Source of the DNA: Streptomyces ficellus
GTDB lineage: Bacteria; Actinomycetota; Actinomycetes; Streptomycetales; Streptomycetaceae
DNA length: 64,000 nt
Direction of reading: 5' to 3'
NCBI RefSeq assembly: GCF_009739905.1
Contig: NZ_CP034279.1
Coordinates: forward strand, 2,418,001 to 2,482,000
In this document: positions 8,451 through 17,408 of the stretch, piece by piece
Numbering within the stretch: the stretch's first letter is position 1
Layout: each line of letters starts with the position of its first letter
The notes under the pieces: generated by a model
Database searches by the model: none
What the model saw: the letters and a program-made list of their open reading frames with translations, nothing else
What the model was told of the DNA's origin: nothing
Made by a program: the position numbers and the translations under genes

Positions 8451-11400
8451 GTGTCGTCTCAGTCCCCCAGTAACTCGAGTATCTCGACCGACCAGGACGG
8501 GCAGGGATCTTCGAACCCTGCCGCCGCGTTCGGTGCCAATGAGTGGCTCGTCGACGAGATCTACCAGCAGTACCTCCAGGACCCCAATTCGGTCGACCGT
8601 GCCTGGTGGGACTTCTTCGCCGACTACAAGCCGGGCGCCCCGTCCGGCTCGGCGGACAAGCCCGCGGGCGAGGGTGCCGTAGCCGCGGGGGCTGCGAGCA
8701 CCGCGCCCGCCGCCCAGGCCCCGGCCCCGGCACAGGCCCCGGCGCAGCCGGCCGCAGCGGCACCCGCACAGGCCGCTGCCGCCCAGGCGCCCGCCGCCCC
8801 GGCCTCCGCGCCCGCCGCCCAGGCCCCGGCCGCGAAGCCGGCCGCCGCGCAGCCCGCCGCCCCGGCCAAGCCGGCCGCCGCGGCCGCCAAGCCCGCCGCC
8901 GCGAAGCCCGCCGCCAAGGCCGCGCCCGCCGGTGAGGCGCCCTCCGGCCCCGAGTACGTGCCGCTGCGCGGCCCGGCCGCCGCGGTCGCCAAGAACATGA
9001 ACGCCTCGCTGGAGCTGCCGACCGCCACCTCGGTCCGCGCCGTCCCGGTGAAGCTGCTGTTCGACAACCGGATCGTCATCAACAACCACCTCAAGCGCGC
9101 CCGGGGCGGGAAGATCTCCTTCACGCACCTCATCGGGTACGCGATGGTGCAGGCGATCAAGGCCATGCCGTCGATGAACTACTCGTACGGCGAGAAGGAC
9201 GGCAAGCCGGTCCTGGTCAAGCCCGAGCACGTGAACTTCGGCCTGGCGATCGACCTGGTCAAGCCGAACGGCGAGCGCCAGCTGGTCGTCGCGGGCATCA
9301 AGAAGGCCGAGACGCTCGGCTTCTTCGAGTTCTGGCAGGCGTACGAGGACATCGTCCGCCGCGCCCGCAACAACAAGCTGACGATGGACGACTTCACCGG
9401 CGTCACCGTCTCGCTGACCAACCCCGGCGGCCTCGGCACCGTCCACTCCGTGCCGCGCCTGATGCCCGGGCAGTCGGTCATCATGGGCGTGGGCTCGATG
9501 GACTACCCGGCCGAGTTCCAGGGCACCTCCCAGGACACCCTGAACAAGCTGGGCATCTCCAAGGTGATGACCCTCACGTCGACGTACGACCACCGGGTCA
9601 TCCAGGGCGCCGCCTCCGGCGAGTTCCTCCGGATCGTCTCCAACCTCCTCCTCGGCGAGGACGGCTTCTACGACGACGTCTTCGAGTCGCTGCGCATCCC
9701 CTACGAGCCGGTCCGCTGGCTCAAGGACATCGACGCGTCGCACGACGACGACGTCACCAAGGCCGCGCGCGTCTTCGAGCTGATCCACTCCTACCGGGTC
9801 CGCGGCCACGTCATGGCCGACACCGACCCGCTGGAGTACCGCCAGCGCAAGCACCCCGACCTGGACATCACCGAGCACGGCCTGACGCTCTGGGACCTGG
9901 AGCGGGAGTTCGCCGTCGGCGGCTTCGGCGGCAAGTCCATGATGAAGCTGCGCGACATCCTCGGCGTGCTGCGCGACTCGTACTGCCGCACCACCGGCAT
10001 CGAGTTCATGCACATCCAGGACCCCAAGCAGCGCAAGTGGATCCAGGACCGCGTCGAGCGCCCGCACTCCAAGCCGGAGCGCGAGGAGCAGCTGCGCATC
10101 CTGCGCCGGCTGAACGCCGCGGAGGCGTTCGAGACGTTCCTCCAGACCAAGTACGTCGGCCAGAAGCGGTTCTCGCTGGAGGGCGGCGAGTCCGTCATCC
10201 CGCTGCTGGACGCGGTCATCGACTCGGCGGCCGAGTCGCGCCTCGACGAGGTCGTCATCGGCATGGCCCACCGCGGCCGGCTCAACGTCCTGGCGAACAT
10301 CGTCGGCAAGTCGTACGCGCAGATCTTCCGCGAGTTCGAGGGCAACCTCGACCCGAAGTCGATGCACGGCTCCGGCGACGTCAAGTACCACCTGGGCGCG
10401 GAGGGGACCTTCACCGGTCTCGACGGCGAGCAGATCAAGGTCTCGCTGGTCGCCAACCCCTCGCACCTGGAGGCGGTCGACCCGGTCGTCGAGGGTGTCG
10501 TCCGCGCCAAGCAGGACGTCATCAACAAGGGCGGCACGGACTTCACCGTCCTGCCCGTCGCCCTGCACGGCGACGCGGCCTTCGCGGGCCAGGGCGTCGT
10601 CGCCGAGACGCTGAACATGTCGCAGCTGCGGGGCTACCGCACCGGCGGCACGGTCCACATCGTCATCAACAACCAGGTCGGCTTCACCGCCGCCCCGGAG
10701 TCGTCGCGCTCCTCGATGTACGCGACCGACGTGGCCCGCATGATCGAGGCGCCGATCTTCCACGTGAACGGCGACGACCCCGAGGCCGTGGTGCGCGTGG
10801 CGCGCCTCGCCTTCGAGTTCCGCCAGACGTTCAACAAGGACGTCGTGATCGACCTCATCTGCTACCGCCGCCGCGGTCACAACGAGGGCGACAACCCGCA
10901 GTTCACCAACCCGCAGATGTACAACCTGATCGACAAGAAGCGTTCGGTGCGCAAGCTGTACACCGAGTCGCTCATCGGTCGTGGCGACATCACGCTGGAA
11001 GAGGCGGAGCAGGCGCTCCAGGACTTCCAGGGCCAGCTGGAGAAGGTGTTCGCGGAGGTCCGCGAGGCCACCTCGCAGCCCGGCCCGGCGCACAGCCCCG
11101 AGGCGCAGGCCGAGTTCCCGGTCTCCGTCACCACCGGGGTCTCCCAGGAGGTCGTGAAGCGGATCGCCGAGTCGCAGGTCAACATCCCCGACCGGGTCAA
11201 GGTGCACCCGCGCCTGATGCCGCAGCTCCAGCGCCGCGCCGCCTCCGTCGAGGACGGCACGATCGACTGGGGCATGGGCGAGACCCTGGCGATCGGTTCG
11301 CTGCTGATGGAGGGCACCCCGGTCCGGCTCGCCGGCCAGGACACCCGCCGCGGCACCTTCGGCCAGCGCCACGCGGTGCTGGTGGACCAGGAGACCGGCG

Positions 11401-12311
11401 AGGACTACACCCCGCTGCAGTACCTCTCCGAGGACCAGGCCCGCTACAACGTCTACGACTCGCTGCTCAGCGAGTACGCGGCGATGGGCTTCGAGTACGG
11501 CTACTCCCTGGCGCGGCCCGAGTCGCTGGTCATGTGGGAGGCGCAGTTCGGTGACTTCGTCAACGGCGCGCAGACGGTCGTGGACGAGTTCATCTCCTCC
11601 GCCGAGCAGAAGTGGGGCCAGACCTCCGGCGTCACGCTGCTGCTGCCGCACGGCTACGAGGGCCAGGGCCCGGACCACTCGTCGGCCCGCCCGGAGCGCT
11701 TCCTCCAGCTGTGCGCGCAGAACAACATGACGGTCGCCATGCCGACGCTGCCGTCGAACTACTTCCACCTCCTGCGGTGGCAGGTGCACAACCCGCACCA
11801 CAAGCCGCTGATCGTCTTCACGCCGAAGTCGATGCTGCGCCTGAAGGCCGCCGCGTCGAAGGTGGAGGAGTTCACCACCGGCGGCTTCCGTCCGGTGATC
11901 GGTGACGACTCGGTCGAGGCGAGCGCGGTCCGCAAGGTCGTCTTCTGCGCCGGCAAGGTCTACTACGACCTGGAGGCCGAGCGGGTCAAGCGCGGTGTCA
12001 CGGACACGGCGATCATCCGTCTGGAGCGCCTGTACCCGCTGCCGGGTGCGGAGCTCCAGGCCGAGATCTCCAAGTACCCGAACGCCGAGAAGTACCTGTG
12101 GGCCCAGGAGGAGCCGGCGAACCAGGGTGCCTGGCCGTTCATCGCGCTCAACCTGATCGACCACCTCGACCTGGCGGTCGGCGCCGACATCCCGCACGGC
12201 GAGCGCCTGCGCCGCATCTCGCGGCCGCACGGCTCGTCGCCGGCGGTCGGCTCGGCCAAGCGCCACCAGGCCGAGCAGGTGCAGCTGGTCAACGAGGTCT
12301 TCGACGCCTGA
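8451..12311 (+). CDS. sucA: Multifunctional 2-oxoglutarate dehydrogenase/decarboxylase (E1 with fused E2 catalytic domain)
   Basis: About 1286 residues, TCA-cycle enzyme. Order: E1 N-terminal helix motif ([20 protein letters not shown]), Ala/Pro/Lys-rich linker (about 65-165), an E2-type acyltransferase core ending in [12 protein letters not shown] with catalytic His381, then the E1 thiamine-diphosphate half ([23 protein letters not shown] around 771, [13 protein letters not shown]) and the C-terminal transketolase-like domain. No lipoyl domain is present, so like corynebacterial OdhA and mycobacterial KGD it must borrow lipoyl groups from a separate E2. GTG at 8451 fits family N-termini; an in-frame GTG at 8424 is possible. 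Forkhead-domain (GarA/OdhI-type) control is known for the family. Confidence 0.96.
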   Translation: MSSQSPSNSSISTDQDGQGSSNPAAAFGANEWLVDEIYQQYLQDPNSVDRAWWDFFADYKPGAPSGSADKPAGEGAVAAGAASTAPAAQAPAPAQAPAQPAAAAPAQAAAAQAPAAPASAPAAQAPAAKPAAAQPAAPAKPAAAAAKPAAAKPAAKAAPAGEAPSGPEYVPLRGPAAAVAKNMNASLELPTATSVRAVPVKLLFDNRIVINNHLKRARGGKISFTHLIGYAMVQAIKAMPSMNYSYGEKDGKPVLVKPEHVNFGLAIDLVKPNGERQLVVAGIKKAETLGFFEFWQAYEDIVRRARNNKLTMDDFTGVTVSLTNPGGLGTVHSVPRLMPGQSVIMGVGSMDYPAEFQGTSQDTLNKLGISKVMTLTSTYDHRVIQGAASGEFLRIVSNLLLGEDGFYDDVFESLRIPYEPVRWLKDIDASHDDDVTKAARVFELIHSYRVRGHVMADTDPLEYRQRKHPDLDITEHGLTLWDLEREFAVGGFGGKSMMKLRDILGVLRDSYCRTTGIEFMHIQDPKQRKWIQDRVERPHSKPEREEQLRILRRLNAAEAFETFLQTKYVGQKRFSLEGGESVIPLLDAVIDSAAESRLDEVVIGMAHRGRLNVLANIVGKSYAQIFREFEGNLDPKSMHGSGDVKYHLGAEGTFTGLDGEQIKVSLVANPSHLEAVDPVVEGVVRAKQDVINKGGTDFTVLPVALHGDAAFAGQGVVAETLNMSQLRGYRTGGTVHIVINNQVGFTAAPESSRSSMYATDVARMIEAPIFHVNGDDPEAVVRVARLAFEFRQTFNKDVVIDLICYRRRGHNEGDNPQFTNPQMYNLIDKKRSVRKLYTESLIGRGDITLEEAEQALQDFQGQLEKVFAEVREATSQPGPAHSPEAQAEFPVSVTTGVSQEVVKRIAESQVNIPDRVKVHPRLMPQLQRRAASVEDGTIDWGMGETLAIGSLLMEGTPVRLAGQDTRRGTFGQRHAVLVDQETGEDYTPLQYLSEDQARYNVYDSLLSEYAAMGFEYGYSLARPESLVMWEAQFGDFVNGAQTVVDEFISSAEQKWGQTSGVTLLLPHGYEGQGPDHSSARPERFLQLCAQNNMTVAMPTLPSNYFHLLRWQVHNPHHKPLIVFTPKSMLRLKAAASKVEEFTTGGFRPVIGDDSVEASAVRKVVFCAGKVYYDLEAERVKRGVTDTAIIRLERLYPLPGAELQAEISKYPNAEKYLWAQEEPANQGAWPFIALNLIDHLDLAVGADIPHGERLRRISRPHGSSPAVGSAKRHQAEQVQLVNEVFDA

Positions 12312-12336
12312 CCCGCAGTACCCGTACGACCCCCCG

Positions 12337-12369
12337 GGGCCCGGTTCCGCATCGCGCGGAGCCGGGCCC
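12337..12369. terminator. Hairpin terminator after sucA
   Basis: 14-base arms (GGGCCCGGTTCCGC and GCGGAGCCGGGCCC, one G-T wobble) with a 5-base loop, 26 bases after the sucA stop. Confidence 0.85.
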
Positions 12370-12439
12370 TCGGGCGTTTCCCTCGCGGGGGACGCCATAC
12401 CCTGGGAGGGAACACCGAGCAGGCATCCGGGAGCAGGTC

Positions 12440-12622
12440 TTGTACTTCACCGATCGTGGCATCGAGGAGCTGGAGAAGCGGCGCGGCGAGGAGGAGGTCA
12501 CCTTCGAGTGGCTCGCCGAGCAGCTCCGTACGTTCGTCGACCTCAACCCCGACTTCGAGGTCCCCGTCGAGCGGCTGGCCACCTGGCTGGCGCGCCTCGA
12601 CGACGAGGACGAGGACGAGTAG
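12440..12622 (+). CDS. Small acidic protein, DUF6104-like
   Basis: 60 residues starting MYFTDRGIEELEKRRGEEEV and ending in an acidic run (DDEDEDE). Start is TTG at 12440, supported by GGGAG six bases upstream and by a conserved N-terminus in Streptomyces relatives as I recall them. No catalytic motif; predicted mostly helical, calculated charge strongly negative. Conserved position just after sucA. Function unknown; a protein-interaction or assembly role is only a guess. The stop codon region is partly duplicated (GAGTAGTCACCGC twice). Confidence 0.8.
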   Translation: MYFTDRGIEELEKRRGEEEVTFEWLAEQLRTFVDLNPDFEVPVERLATWLARLDDEDEDE

Positions 12623-13465
12623 TCACCGCCGAGTAGTCACCGCGGGGCCGGGCCGGGGGGCCCGGGAGCGGGTGCGCAGGCGGTCGTAGGCGAGGCCCAG
12701 AGCGCCCTGGGTGACCAGCAGCGTGGCGGTGGCGGCCCAGCCGGGGCTGCGGCGGGTGAGCGCCCAGGCGAGCAGCGGGAGCCCGGCCGCGAGGTGGGCG
12801 GTGGCGAGCGCGCGGGCGCGGGGGCCGCAGATCCAGGGGCCGAGCGGGCCCTCCTCGACGGCGTCCAGTTCGCTGCGTACGGCGTCGAGCCAGCCCTGCC
12901 ATTCGAGCTGCTCCGCGCCCCGCTCCCGGGCGGCCGCCCACAGCAGGACGGCCGGCGTGCCGGGGACGAGGCCGGGCGGGAGGGTCAGGCCGTGCCGGGC
13001 GAGTACCGCGGCCAGGCCCAGCAGGCGGGCGGGGGCGTCGGCGAGTTCGTCGGGCCGGGTGAGGGGTTCGAGGTCGCGGGCGTCCATGACGGGGTCGAGC
13101 CCGAGCCGCTCGGCGAAGGTGTGCATGGCCTCGTCCTCGCCGACGGGGGTGCCGTCCGCGAGCCAGGTGTAGCCGACGGGGCGGCGGAAGCCGGTCGCCA
13201 GGACGCAGCCCGCCCGGTCCGTGTCCCACCACAGGGCCACCACCGGCCACGTCACGCCGACCGTGAGGGCTCCGGCCCAGCCCGCGACGACCCGGTCGAC
13301 CGGTTCGGCGCCCTCGCGCCACGGCGCGCCCTCGGGGACGAGCACGCTCCAGTCGGGGCCGGCCGGGGCGAGGAGCAGCCGCTCGCGCAGCAGCAGGGCC
13401 GGGGGCCTTACGGAGGTGCGGTCGGCCCGGCAGAACAGCAGCGCGCCCACGGAAGTCGCGTTCAT
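12623..13465 (-). CDS. Conserved hypothetical protein with C-terminal hydrophobic segments
   Basis: 280 residues from ATG at 13465 (MNATSVGALLFCRADRTSV). I do not recognise a catalytic motif. The middle contains VTWPVVALWWDTDRAGCVLA and a conserved-looking LEPLTRPDELADAPARLLGLAAVLARHG block. The C-terminal part (AHLAAGLPLLAWAL, TATLLVTQGALGLAYD) could form one or two membrane helices. Convergent, abutting by one base with the small acidic gene; divergent from the DUF4097/PadR operon whose operators lie between. No N-terminal signal peptide. Confidence 0.7.
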   Translation of the reverse strand: MNATSVGALLFCRADRTSVRPPALLLRERLLLAPAGPDWSVLVPEGAPWREGAEPVDRVVAGWAGALTVGVTWPVVALWWDTDRAGCVLATGFRRPVGYTWLADGTPVGEDEAMHTFAERLGLDPVMDARDLEPLTRPDELADAPARLLGLAAVLARHGLTLPPGLVPGTPAVLLWAAARERGAEQLEWQGWLDAVRSELDAVEEGPLGPWICGPRARALATAHLAAGLPLLAWALTRRSPGWAATATLLVTQGALGLAYDRLRTRSRAPRPGPAVTTRR

Positions 13466-13519
13466 GCGCCATACGCTAGGGCAATTTGTCCGGTTCCGAC
13501 GCTCTTGACTTCCCAAGCC

Positions 13520-13561
13520 CGCGATATATCGTGTGCTGCAAGGAGACGCGATATGTTGCGT
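13520..13561. promoter_or_regulatory. Paired palindromes, candidate PadR operators
   Basis: CGCGATATATCGTG at 13520-13533 (13-base near-perfect palindrome around CGATATATCG) and ACGCGATATGTTGCGT at 13546-13561 (imperfect palindrome). Their centres are 27 bp apart, and both lie between the divergent gene start at 13465 and the DUF4097 start at 13588. PadR family regulators bind AT-rich palindromes of this kind and usually control their own operon. Binding here is inferred. Confidence 0.55.
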
Positions 13562-13587
13562 GTCGCGTCCTGTCCCAGGGAGGCCCC

Positions 13588-14421
13588 ATGCCGGAGTGGT
13601 CCGTCACCGAGCCGACGAAGATGACCCTCGACGACGAACCCGTGACCGCCGTCCACGTGCGCCTCGTGGGCGGGACGGTGAACGTCGTGGGCACCGACGA
13701 GGGCCCCGCGCGGCTGGAGATCTCCGACGTCGAGGGACCACCGCTGATCGTCACCCGCGAGGGCTCCACCCTGACCGTGGCCTACGCGGACCTGCCGTGG
13801 CAGAACCTCCTCACCTGGCTCGACCCCCAGGGCTGGCAGCGCAGCGCGGTCGTCTCCCTGGCCGTTCCGGCCGGGGCGGACGTGGAGGTCGGCTCCGTCG
13901 GCGCCGAGGCCGTCGTCTCGGGCGTCCGGGGGCGTACGACCGTCCGCGGGGTCAGCGGCGACACCACGCTCGTCGGCCTCTCCGGCCCGGTGCGCGCCGA
14001 CACCGTCAGTGGCAACGTCGAGTCCCAGGCCGTGACCGGCGGGCTCCGCTTCCACTCCGTGTCGGGCGACCTCACGGTCGTCGAGGGCGCCGGGCGCTCC
14101 GTACAGGCGGACACGGTCGGCGGTGACGTGGTGATCGACCTGGACCCGGCCGAGGAGCCCACCGACATCCGGCTCACCACCGTCTCCGGCTCGGTCGCCA
14201 TCCGGCTCCCCCACCCCGCGAACGCCCGGGTGGAGGCGCAGACCACCGGCGGCGCCGTCTCCAGCGCCTTCGACGACCTGCGGGTCACCGGGCAGTGGGG
14301 CGCCAAGAAGATCACCGGCACGCTCGGTGACGGCAAGGGCAGGCTGAGGGCCACCACGGTCTCCGGCTCCATCGCGCTCCTCCGCCGGCCCGAGGAAGCC
14401 CCCACCGGAAAGGTGCTCTGA
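13588..14421 (+). CDS. DUF4097-type beta-helix (adhesin-like) protein
   Basis: 277 residues. From about residue 95 the chain is a series of short beta-strand repeats (VEVGSVGAEAVVSGVRG, VRADTVSGNVESQAVTGG, HSVSGDLTVVEG, VQADTVGGDVVID, TVSGSVAIRLP) that form the parallel beta-helix of DUF4097. No signal peptide or membrane anchor, so cytosolic or peripherally placed. ATG at 13588 is preceded by AGGGAGG. Overlap-free, one base before the PadR-family regulator ATG (14423), so they form one operon. The biochemical role of DUF4097 proteins is unknown; this family often pairs with PadR or envelope-stress regulators. Confidence 0.82.
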   Translation: MPEWSVTEPTKMTLDDEPVTAVHVRLVGGTVNVVGTDEGPARLEISDVEGPPLIVTREGSTLTVAYADLPWQNLLTWLDPQGWQRSAVVSLAVPAGADVEVGSVGAEAVVSGVRGRTTVRGVSGDTTLVGLSGPVRADTVSGNVESQAVTGGLRFHSVSGDLTVVEGAGRSVQADTVGGDVVIDLDPAEEPTDIRLTTVSGSVAIRLPHPANARVEAQTTGGAVSSAFDDLRVTGQWGAKKITGTLGDGKGRLRATTVSGSIALLRRPEEAPTGKVL

Positions 14422-14422
14422 C

Positions 14423-15322
14423 ATGTCCCCCGTCTTCGCGCACGGACGGCTCCGCCTCTACCTGCTGACGCTCCTCGACGAGGCCCCGCGCCACGGGTAC
14501 GAGGTGATCCGGCTCCTGGAGGAACGCTTCCAGGGCCTGTACGCGCCCTCCGCCGGCACGGTCTACCCCCGGCTGGCCAAGCTGGAGGCCGAGGGCCTGG
14601 TCACGCACGCCACCGAGGGCGGCCGCAAGGTGTACTCGATCACCGCCGCCGGGCGCGAGGAGCTCGCCGCGCGCAGCGGTGAACTGGCCGACCTGGAGCG
14701 GGAGATCCGCGACTCGGTCGCCGAACTCGCCGCCGAGATCCGTGACGACGTGCGTGGCGCGGCGGGCACGCTGCGCAGCGAGATGCGGGCCGCCGCGGGC
14801 GAGTCCCGGCACACGCCGCCGCCCGGCGGGGACGAGTGGGCGACGTGGCGCCGGGCCAAGCAGGAGTGGAAGGACCAGGCCCGGCGCGCCCGGGACGAGT
14901 CGCGGCGTGCCCGCGAGGACGCCCAGCGGGCGCGGCAGCAGGCCAAGGACGCGCAGGACGCCGCCCGCCGCGAGATGCAGCGGCTGGCCCAGCAGGTGCA
15001 GGAGCACGTGATGCGGGGCGGTGACGGCCTGGCCGACCTCGCCGGCCGGCTGGGCGGCCTGCTGGGCGGCGCCGCACCGGCCACGCCCTGGGGGCCGTAC
15101 GGGAAGTCCGAGCCGGTCGACACACCGTCGTGGGCCCACGACGAGGGCGGCACCGGCGACCCGTCACGTGACCTGGAGCGCCTGCTGGACCGCTTCCGCG
15201 ACGACGTCCGCGACGCGGCCCGCGACCACGGCGTCACCGACGCCCAGCTCGCCGACGCCCGCCGCCACCTCGCCACCGCGGCGGGCCGCATCACGGCGCT
15301 CCTCCGCACGACGCGGGACTGA
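14423..15322 (+). CDS. PadR-family transcriptional regulator with long charged C-terminal region
   Basis: 299 residues. The first 80 are a PadR winged helix (RLYLLTLLDEAPRHGYEVIRL, AGTVYPRLAKLEAEGLVTH, GRKVYSITAAG). Residues about 88-215 form a long charged helix with runs such as RRAREDAQRARQQ, probably a coiled coil replacing the usual short PadR dimer helix. A Gly-rich break (GRLGGLLGGAAP) precedes a final helical domain (SRDLERLLDRFRDDVRDAARD). Starts one base after the DUF4097 stop and probably autoregulates through the palindromes at 13520-13561. The extended C-terminus could sense a membrane or protein partner. Confidence 0.88.
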   Translation: MSPVFAHGRLRLYLLTLLDEAPRHGYEVIRLLEERFQGLYAPSAGTVYPRLAKLEAEGLVTHATEGGRKVYSITAAGREELAARSGELADLEREIRDSVAELAAEIRDDVRGAAGTLRSEMRAAAGESRHTPPPGGDEWATWRRAKQEWKDQARRARDESRRAREDAQRARQQAKDAQDAARREMQRLAQQVQEHVMRGGDGLADLAGRLGGLLGGAAPATPWGPYGKSEPVDTPSWAHDEGGTGDPSRDLERLLDRFRDDVRDAARDHGVTDAQLADARRHLATAAGRITALLRTTRD

Positions 15323-15429
15323 GCGCCGCGCCCCGGAGGGGTGAACCCGGCCGGGGGCGGGTGCCGTCGAGGCCCGCCCCCCGCCGTAGGACCCGGCACC
15401 CGGCACACACCGGCGGAGTGCGCCGCGCA

Positions 15430-15480
15430 CGGCACCGCTCGCGGCACGGCACCGCTCGCGGCACGGCACCGCTCGCGGCC
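15430..15480. repeat. Three tandem 17-bp repeats
   Basis: CGGCACCGCTCGCGGCA occurs at 15430-15446, 15447-15463 and 15464-15480 (last base C instead of A), between the convergent PadR and Clp-N genes. The unit has internal GC symmetry but is not itself a clean terminator. Confidence 0.9.
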
Positions 15481-15526
15481 GGCACCTGCGCGTCGCACCG
15501 CACGCCACCCCCGGGTCGCCGTTGCG

Positions 15527-16093
15527 TCAGCCGGCCTTCGCCTCGCCCGGGCCCGCCGAGAAGGCCCGGTCCAGCGCCCCGTACGTGGCGCCGTGGTCGG
15601 CGAGGACGTCCGCGACGACGCCGGGGCGGGCCGCGAGGGCGAGGAGGAGGTGCTCGTCGCCGATGTGGCGGTCGCCGCGGCCCAGGGCGACGCGGAGGGA
15701 CTGCTCCAGCACGTCCTTCGCCGGGCGGGTGAAGGGCCGGTGGCTCGTCCACCGCCGCTTGGGCCTGCGGCCACCCGCGAGCGCGCCGGCCCCGTGGGTA
15801 GCCTCGACCTTGGAGACGATCTCCGTGACGTCGATACCGAGGCCAGCCAGCGCGTCCGTGTCCGCGCGGGTCAGGCCGCCGCGGCGCCGGGCCTCCGCCA
15901 GGGCCGACTCCACCGAGGCCCGCCGGCCGGTGACCCCCAGCGCGGCGAACGCGTGGGACGAGGGCGTGCCCTCCAGGTCGAGCAGTGCGAGCAGCAGGTG
16001 TTCCTCCGTGACGCGGTCGGCGTCCGCCCGCTCCGCGTGGACCACGGCTCCCTTGACGACACTCCGCGCCGCGTCGGTGAATCGCTCGAACAT
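15527..16093 (-). CDS. Clp repeat (N)-domain protein
   Basis: 188 residues starting MFERFTDAARSVVKGAVVHA. Two Clp-N repeats are visible: residues about 1-75 (RVTEEHLLLALLDLEGTPSSHAFAALG) and about 115-180 (HIGDEHLLLALAARPGVVADVLADHG), each with the EHLLLALL helix of ClpA/ClpC N-domains. There is no AAA+ ATPase part, so it is a free adaptor-like domain that may bind substrates or arginine-phosphate-like marks; the role is unproven. Its ATG overlaps by one base (TGATG) the stop of the upstream HTH gene. Ends with SAGPGEAKAG. Confidence 0.88.
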   Translation of the reverse strand: MFERFTDAARSVVKGAVVHAERADADRVTEEHLLLALLDLEGTPSSHAFAALGVTGRRASVESALAEARRRGGLTRADTDALAGLGIDVTEIVSKVEATHGAGALAGGRRPKRRWTSHRPFTRPAKDVLEQSLRVALGRGDRHIGDEHLLLALAARPGVVADVLADHGATYGALDRAFSAGPGEAKAG

Positions 16094-16302
16094 CAATGCC
16101 TCCCGTACTTCTTGTGGACGGCCTGCCGGCTGACGCCCAGCTCGGCGGCGATCTCCTGCCAGGACCACCCCTGGGCCCGGGCACTGCGGACGTGGACGGC
16201 TTCGAGCCGCTCCAGCAGCCGCCGCAGCGCGGTCACGGCCCGGAGGCCGACCCGGGGATCGCTGTCACCCGCGCGTGCGGCGAGATCGGTTGCTTCGGTC
16301 AT
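16093..16302 (-). CDS. Small helix-turn-helix regulator
   Basis: 69 residues ending in a clear HTH: GWSWQEIAAELGVSRQAVHKKYGRH. The N-terminal half is a helix with Leu heptads (TALRRLLERLEAVHVRSARA), likely for dimerisation. Translationally coupled to the Clp-N gene. Two perfect GTCAAC-N4-GTTGAC operators lie just 5' of its start, one only four bases from the ATG, which points to tight autorepression of the two-gene operon. Confidence 0.88.
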   Translation of the reverse strand: MTEATDLAARAGDSDPRVGLRAVTALRRLLERLEAVHVRSARAQGWSWQEIAAELGVSRQAVHKKYGRH

Positions 16303-16305
16303 GAT

Positions 16306-16348
16306 GTCAACTTACGTTGACACCCCCGTAGAGTCAACCCTGGTTGAC
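16306..16348. promoter_or_regulatory. Twin 16-bp operators for the HTH/Clp-N operon
   Basis: GTCAACTTACGTTGAC at 16306-16321 and GTCAACCCTGGTTGAC at 16333-16348 share perfect 6-base arms and 4-base spacers. Centres are 27 bp apart. The proximal copy begins four bases before the HTH start codon, so bound protein would block initiation. The binding protein is inferred to be the adjacent HTH regulator. Confidence 0.8.
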
Positions 16349-16458
16349 ATGTAAGGGTTGGCTGAAACATCAACAACCTTCTCCTGAAACGTGGTTGTCC
16401 CCCCGCACCACCGGTTGCCACACTCCCCACGCCTGCATCTCTTCAGGGGGGATCACCC

Positions 16459-17367
16459 ATGAGACCGAGCACACCCCGGCGCGCCGTCGCGCGCCTCACC
16501 GCCGTCCTCGCCCTGGCCCTCGCGATGGCCACCGGCACCACCGGCCTCGTCGCCGGCCCCGCGGCACACGCCCAGCCGGTCACCGAAGGCACCTTCGCCT
16601 TCTCCGGCGACGAGGGCGACTGGGTCAGCGGCGGCCAGTCCTACGCCTACTCCACCGCCTCCCAGGACCGCCTGACCATCACCGGCTCCGAGGACCACCG
16701 GACCGTGTCCGTCGCCGTCGACGGCGTCAACGGCGACTGGTGGCACCTGGACTTCTCCGCACCGACGGGCAAGGCCCTGGCGCCGGGGACGTACACCGAC
16801 GCCACCCGCCACCCGTTCAACGAAGCCGGCCCCGGGCTCTCCCTCGGCGGCAACGGGCGCGGCTGCAACACCCTCACCGGCACCTTCACCATCGCGGCCC
16901 TGGAGTTCGGCCCGCAGGGGTACGTGAAGAGCTTCGACGCCACCTTCGAGCAGCACTGCGAGGGCGGGACCACGGCCGCCCGCGGCGAGATCCACGTGAA
17001 CAACCCCGCCCCGCCGGCCGAACTCGGACTCGGGCTCGCCGTCGCGCTCGACGGCACCGCGAACGCGCTGAACGGCAAGGCGGTCCTGCACGGGACCGTG
17101 AGCTGCGACAAGCCGGTGCGGGTCGACGTCACCGGCGACGTCACCCAGGTGAAGAAGCGGAAGATCATCCGCGGCTCGTACGCCACGTCCGTGGCCTGCG
17201 CGCCGGGCGCACCGGTCGCCTGGACCGCCGCGGCCGTTCCCTCCGGGGACGTGCCCTTCCAGCGCGGTGACGTCGAGGTCGAGGCCCGGGCGAGCGCGAC
17301 GGACCCCGACTACGACCGGACGGTGACCGTGGCCGAGACGGTGGCCGTCCACCTGCGCAAAGGCTGA
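16459..17367 (+). CDS. Secreted protein of unknown function
   Basis: 302 residues. Signal peptide MRPSTPRRAVARLTAVLALALAM with a probable cleavage after AAHA (about residue 38). The mature protein is beta-rich with two halves: residues about 40-180 (FSGDEGDWVSGGQSYAYS, three Cys region including GRGCNTLTG and EQHCEGG) and about 190-302 (VLHGTVSCDKPVRVDVTGDV, ATSVACAPGAPV), the latter resembling an immunoglobulin-like beta-sandwich. Four Cys allow two disulfides. GGGGGGATC precedes the ATG. No catalytic motif seen. Confidence 0.75.
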   Translation: MRPSTPRRAVARLTAVLALALAMATGTTGLVAGPAAHAQPVTEGTFAFSGDEGDWVSGGQSYAYSTASQDRLTITGSEDHRTVSVAVDGVNGDWWHLDFSAPTGKALAPGTYTDATRHPFNEAGPGLSLGGNGRGCNTLTGTFTIAALEFGPQGYVKSFDATFEQHCEGGTTAARGEIHVNNPAPPAELGLGLAVALDGTANALNGKAVLHGTVSCDKPVRVDVTGDVTQVKKRKIIRGSYATSVACAPGAPVAWTAAAVPSGDVPFQRGDVEVEARASATDPDYDRTVTVAETVAVHLRKG

Positions 17368-17408
17368 CCGGCAGCTCCGGAAGGGCCGACCCGCGCCGGG
17401 CCGGACGC

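Noticed and set aside
8235..12398. 1387-codon open frame antisense to sucA
   Set aside because: Arg/Leu/Val/Asp/Gly-rich composition with no domain; it is the GC-bias mirror of the sucA frame.
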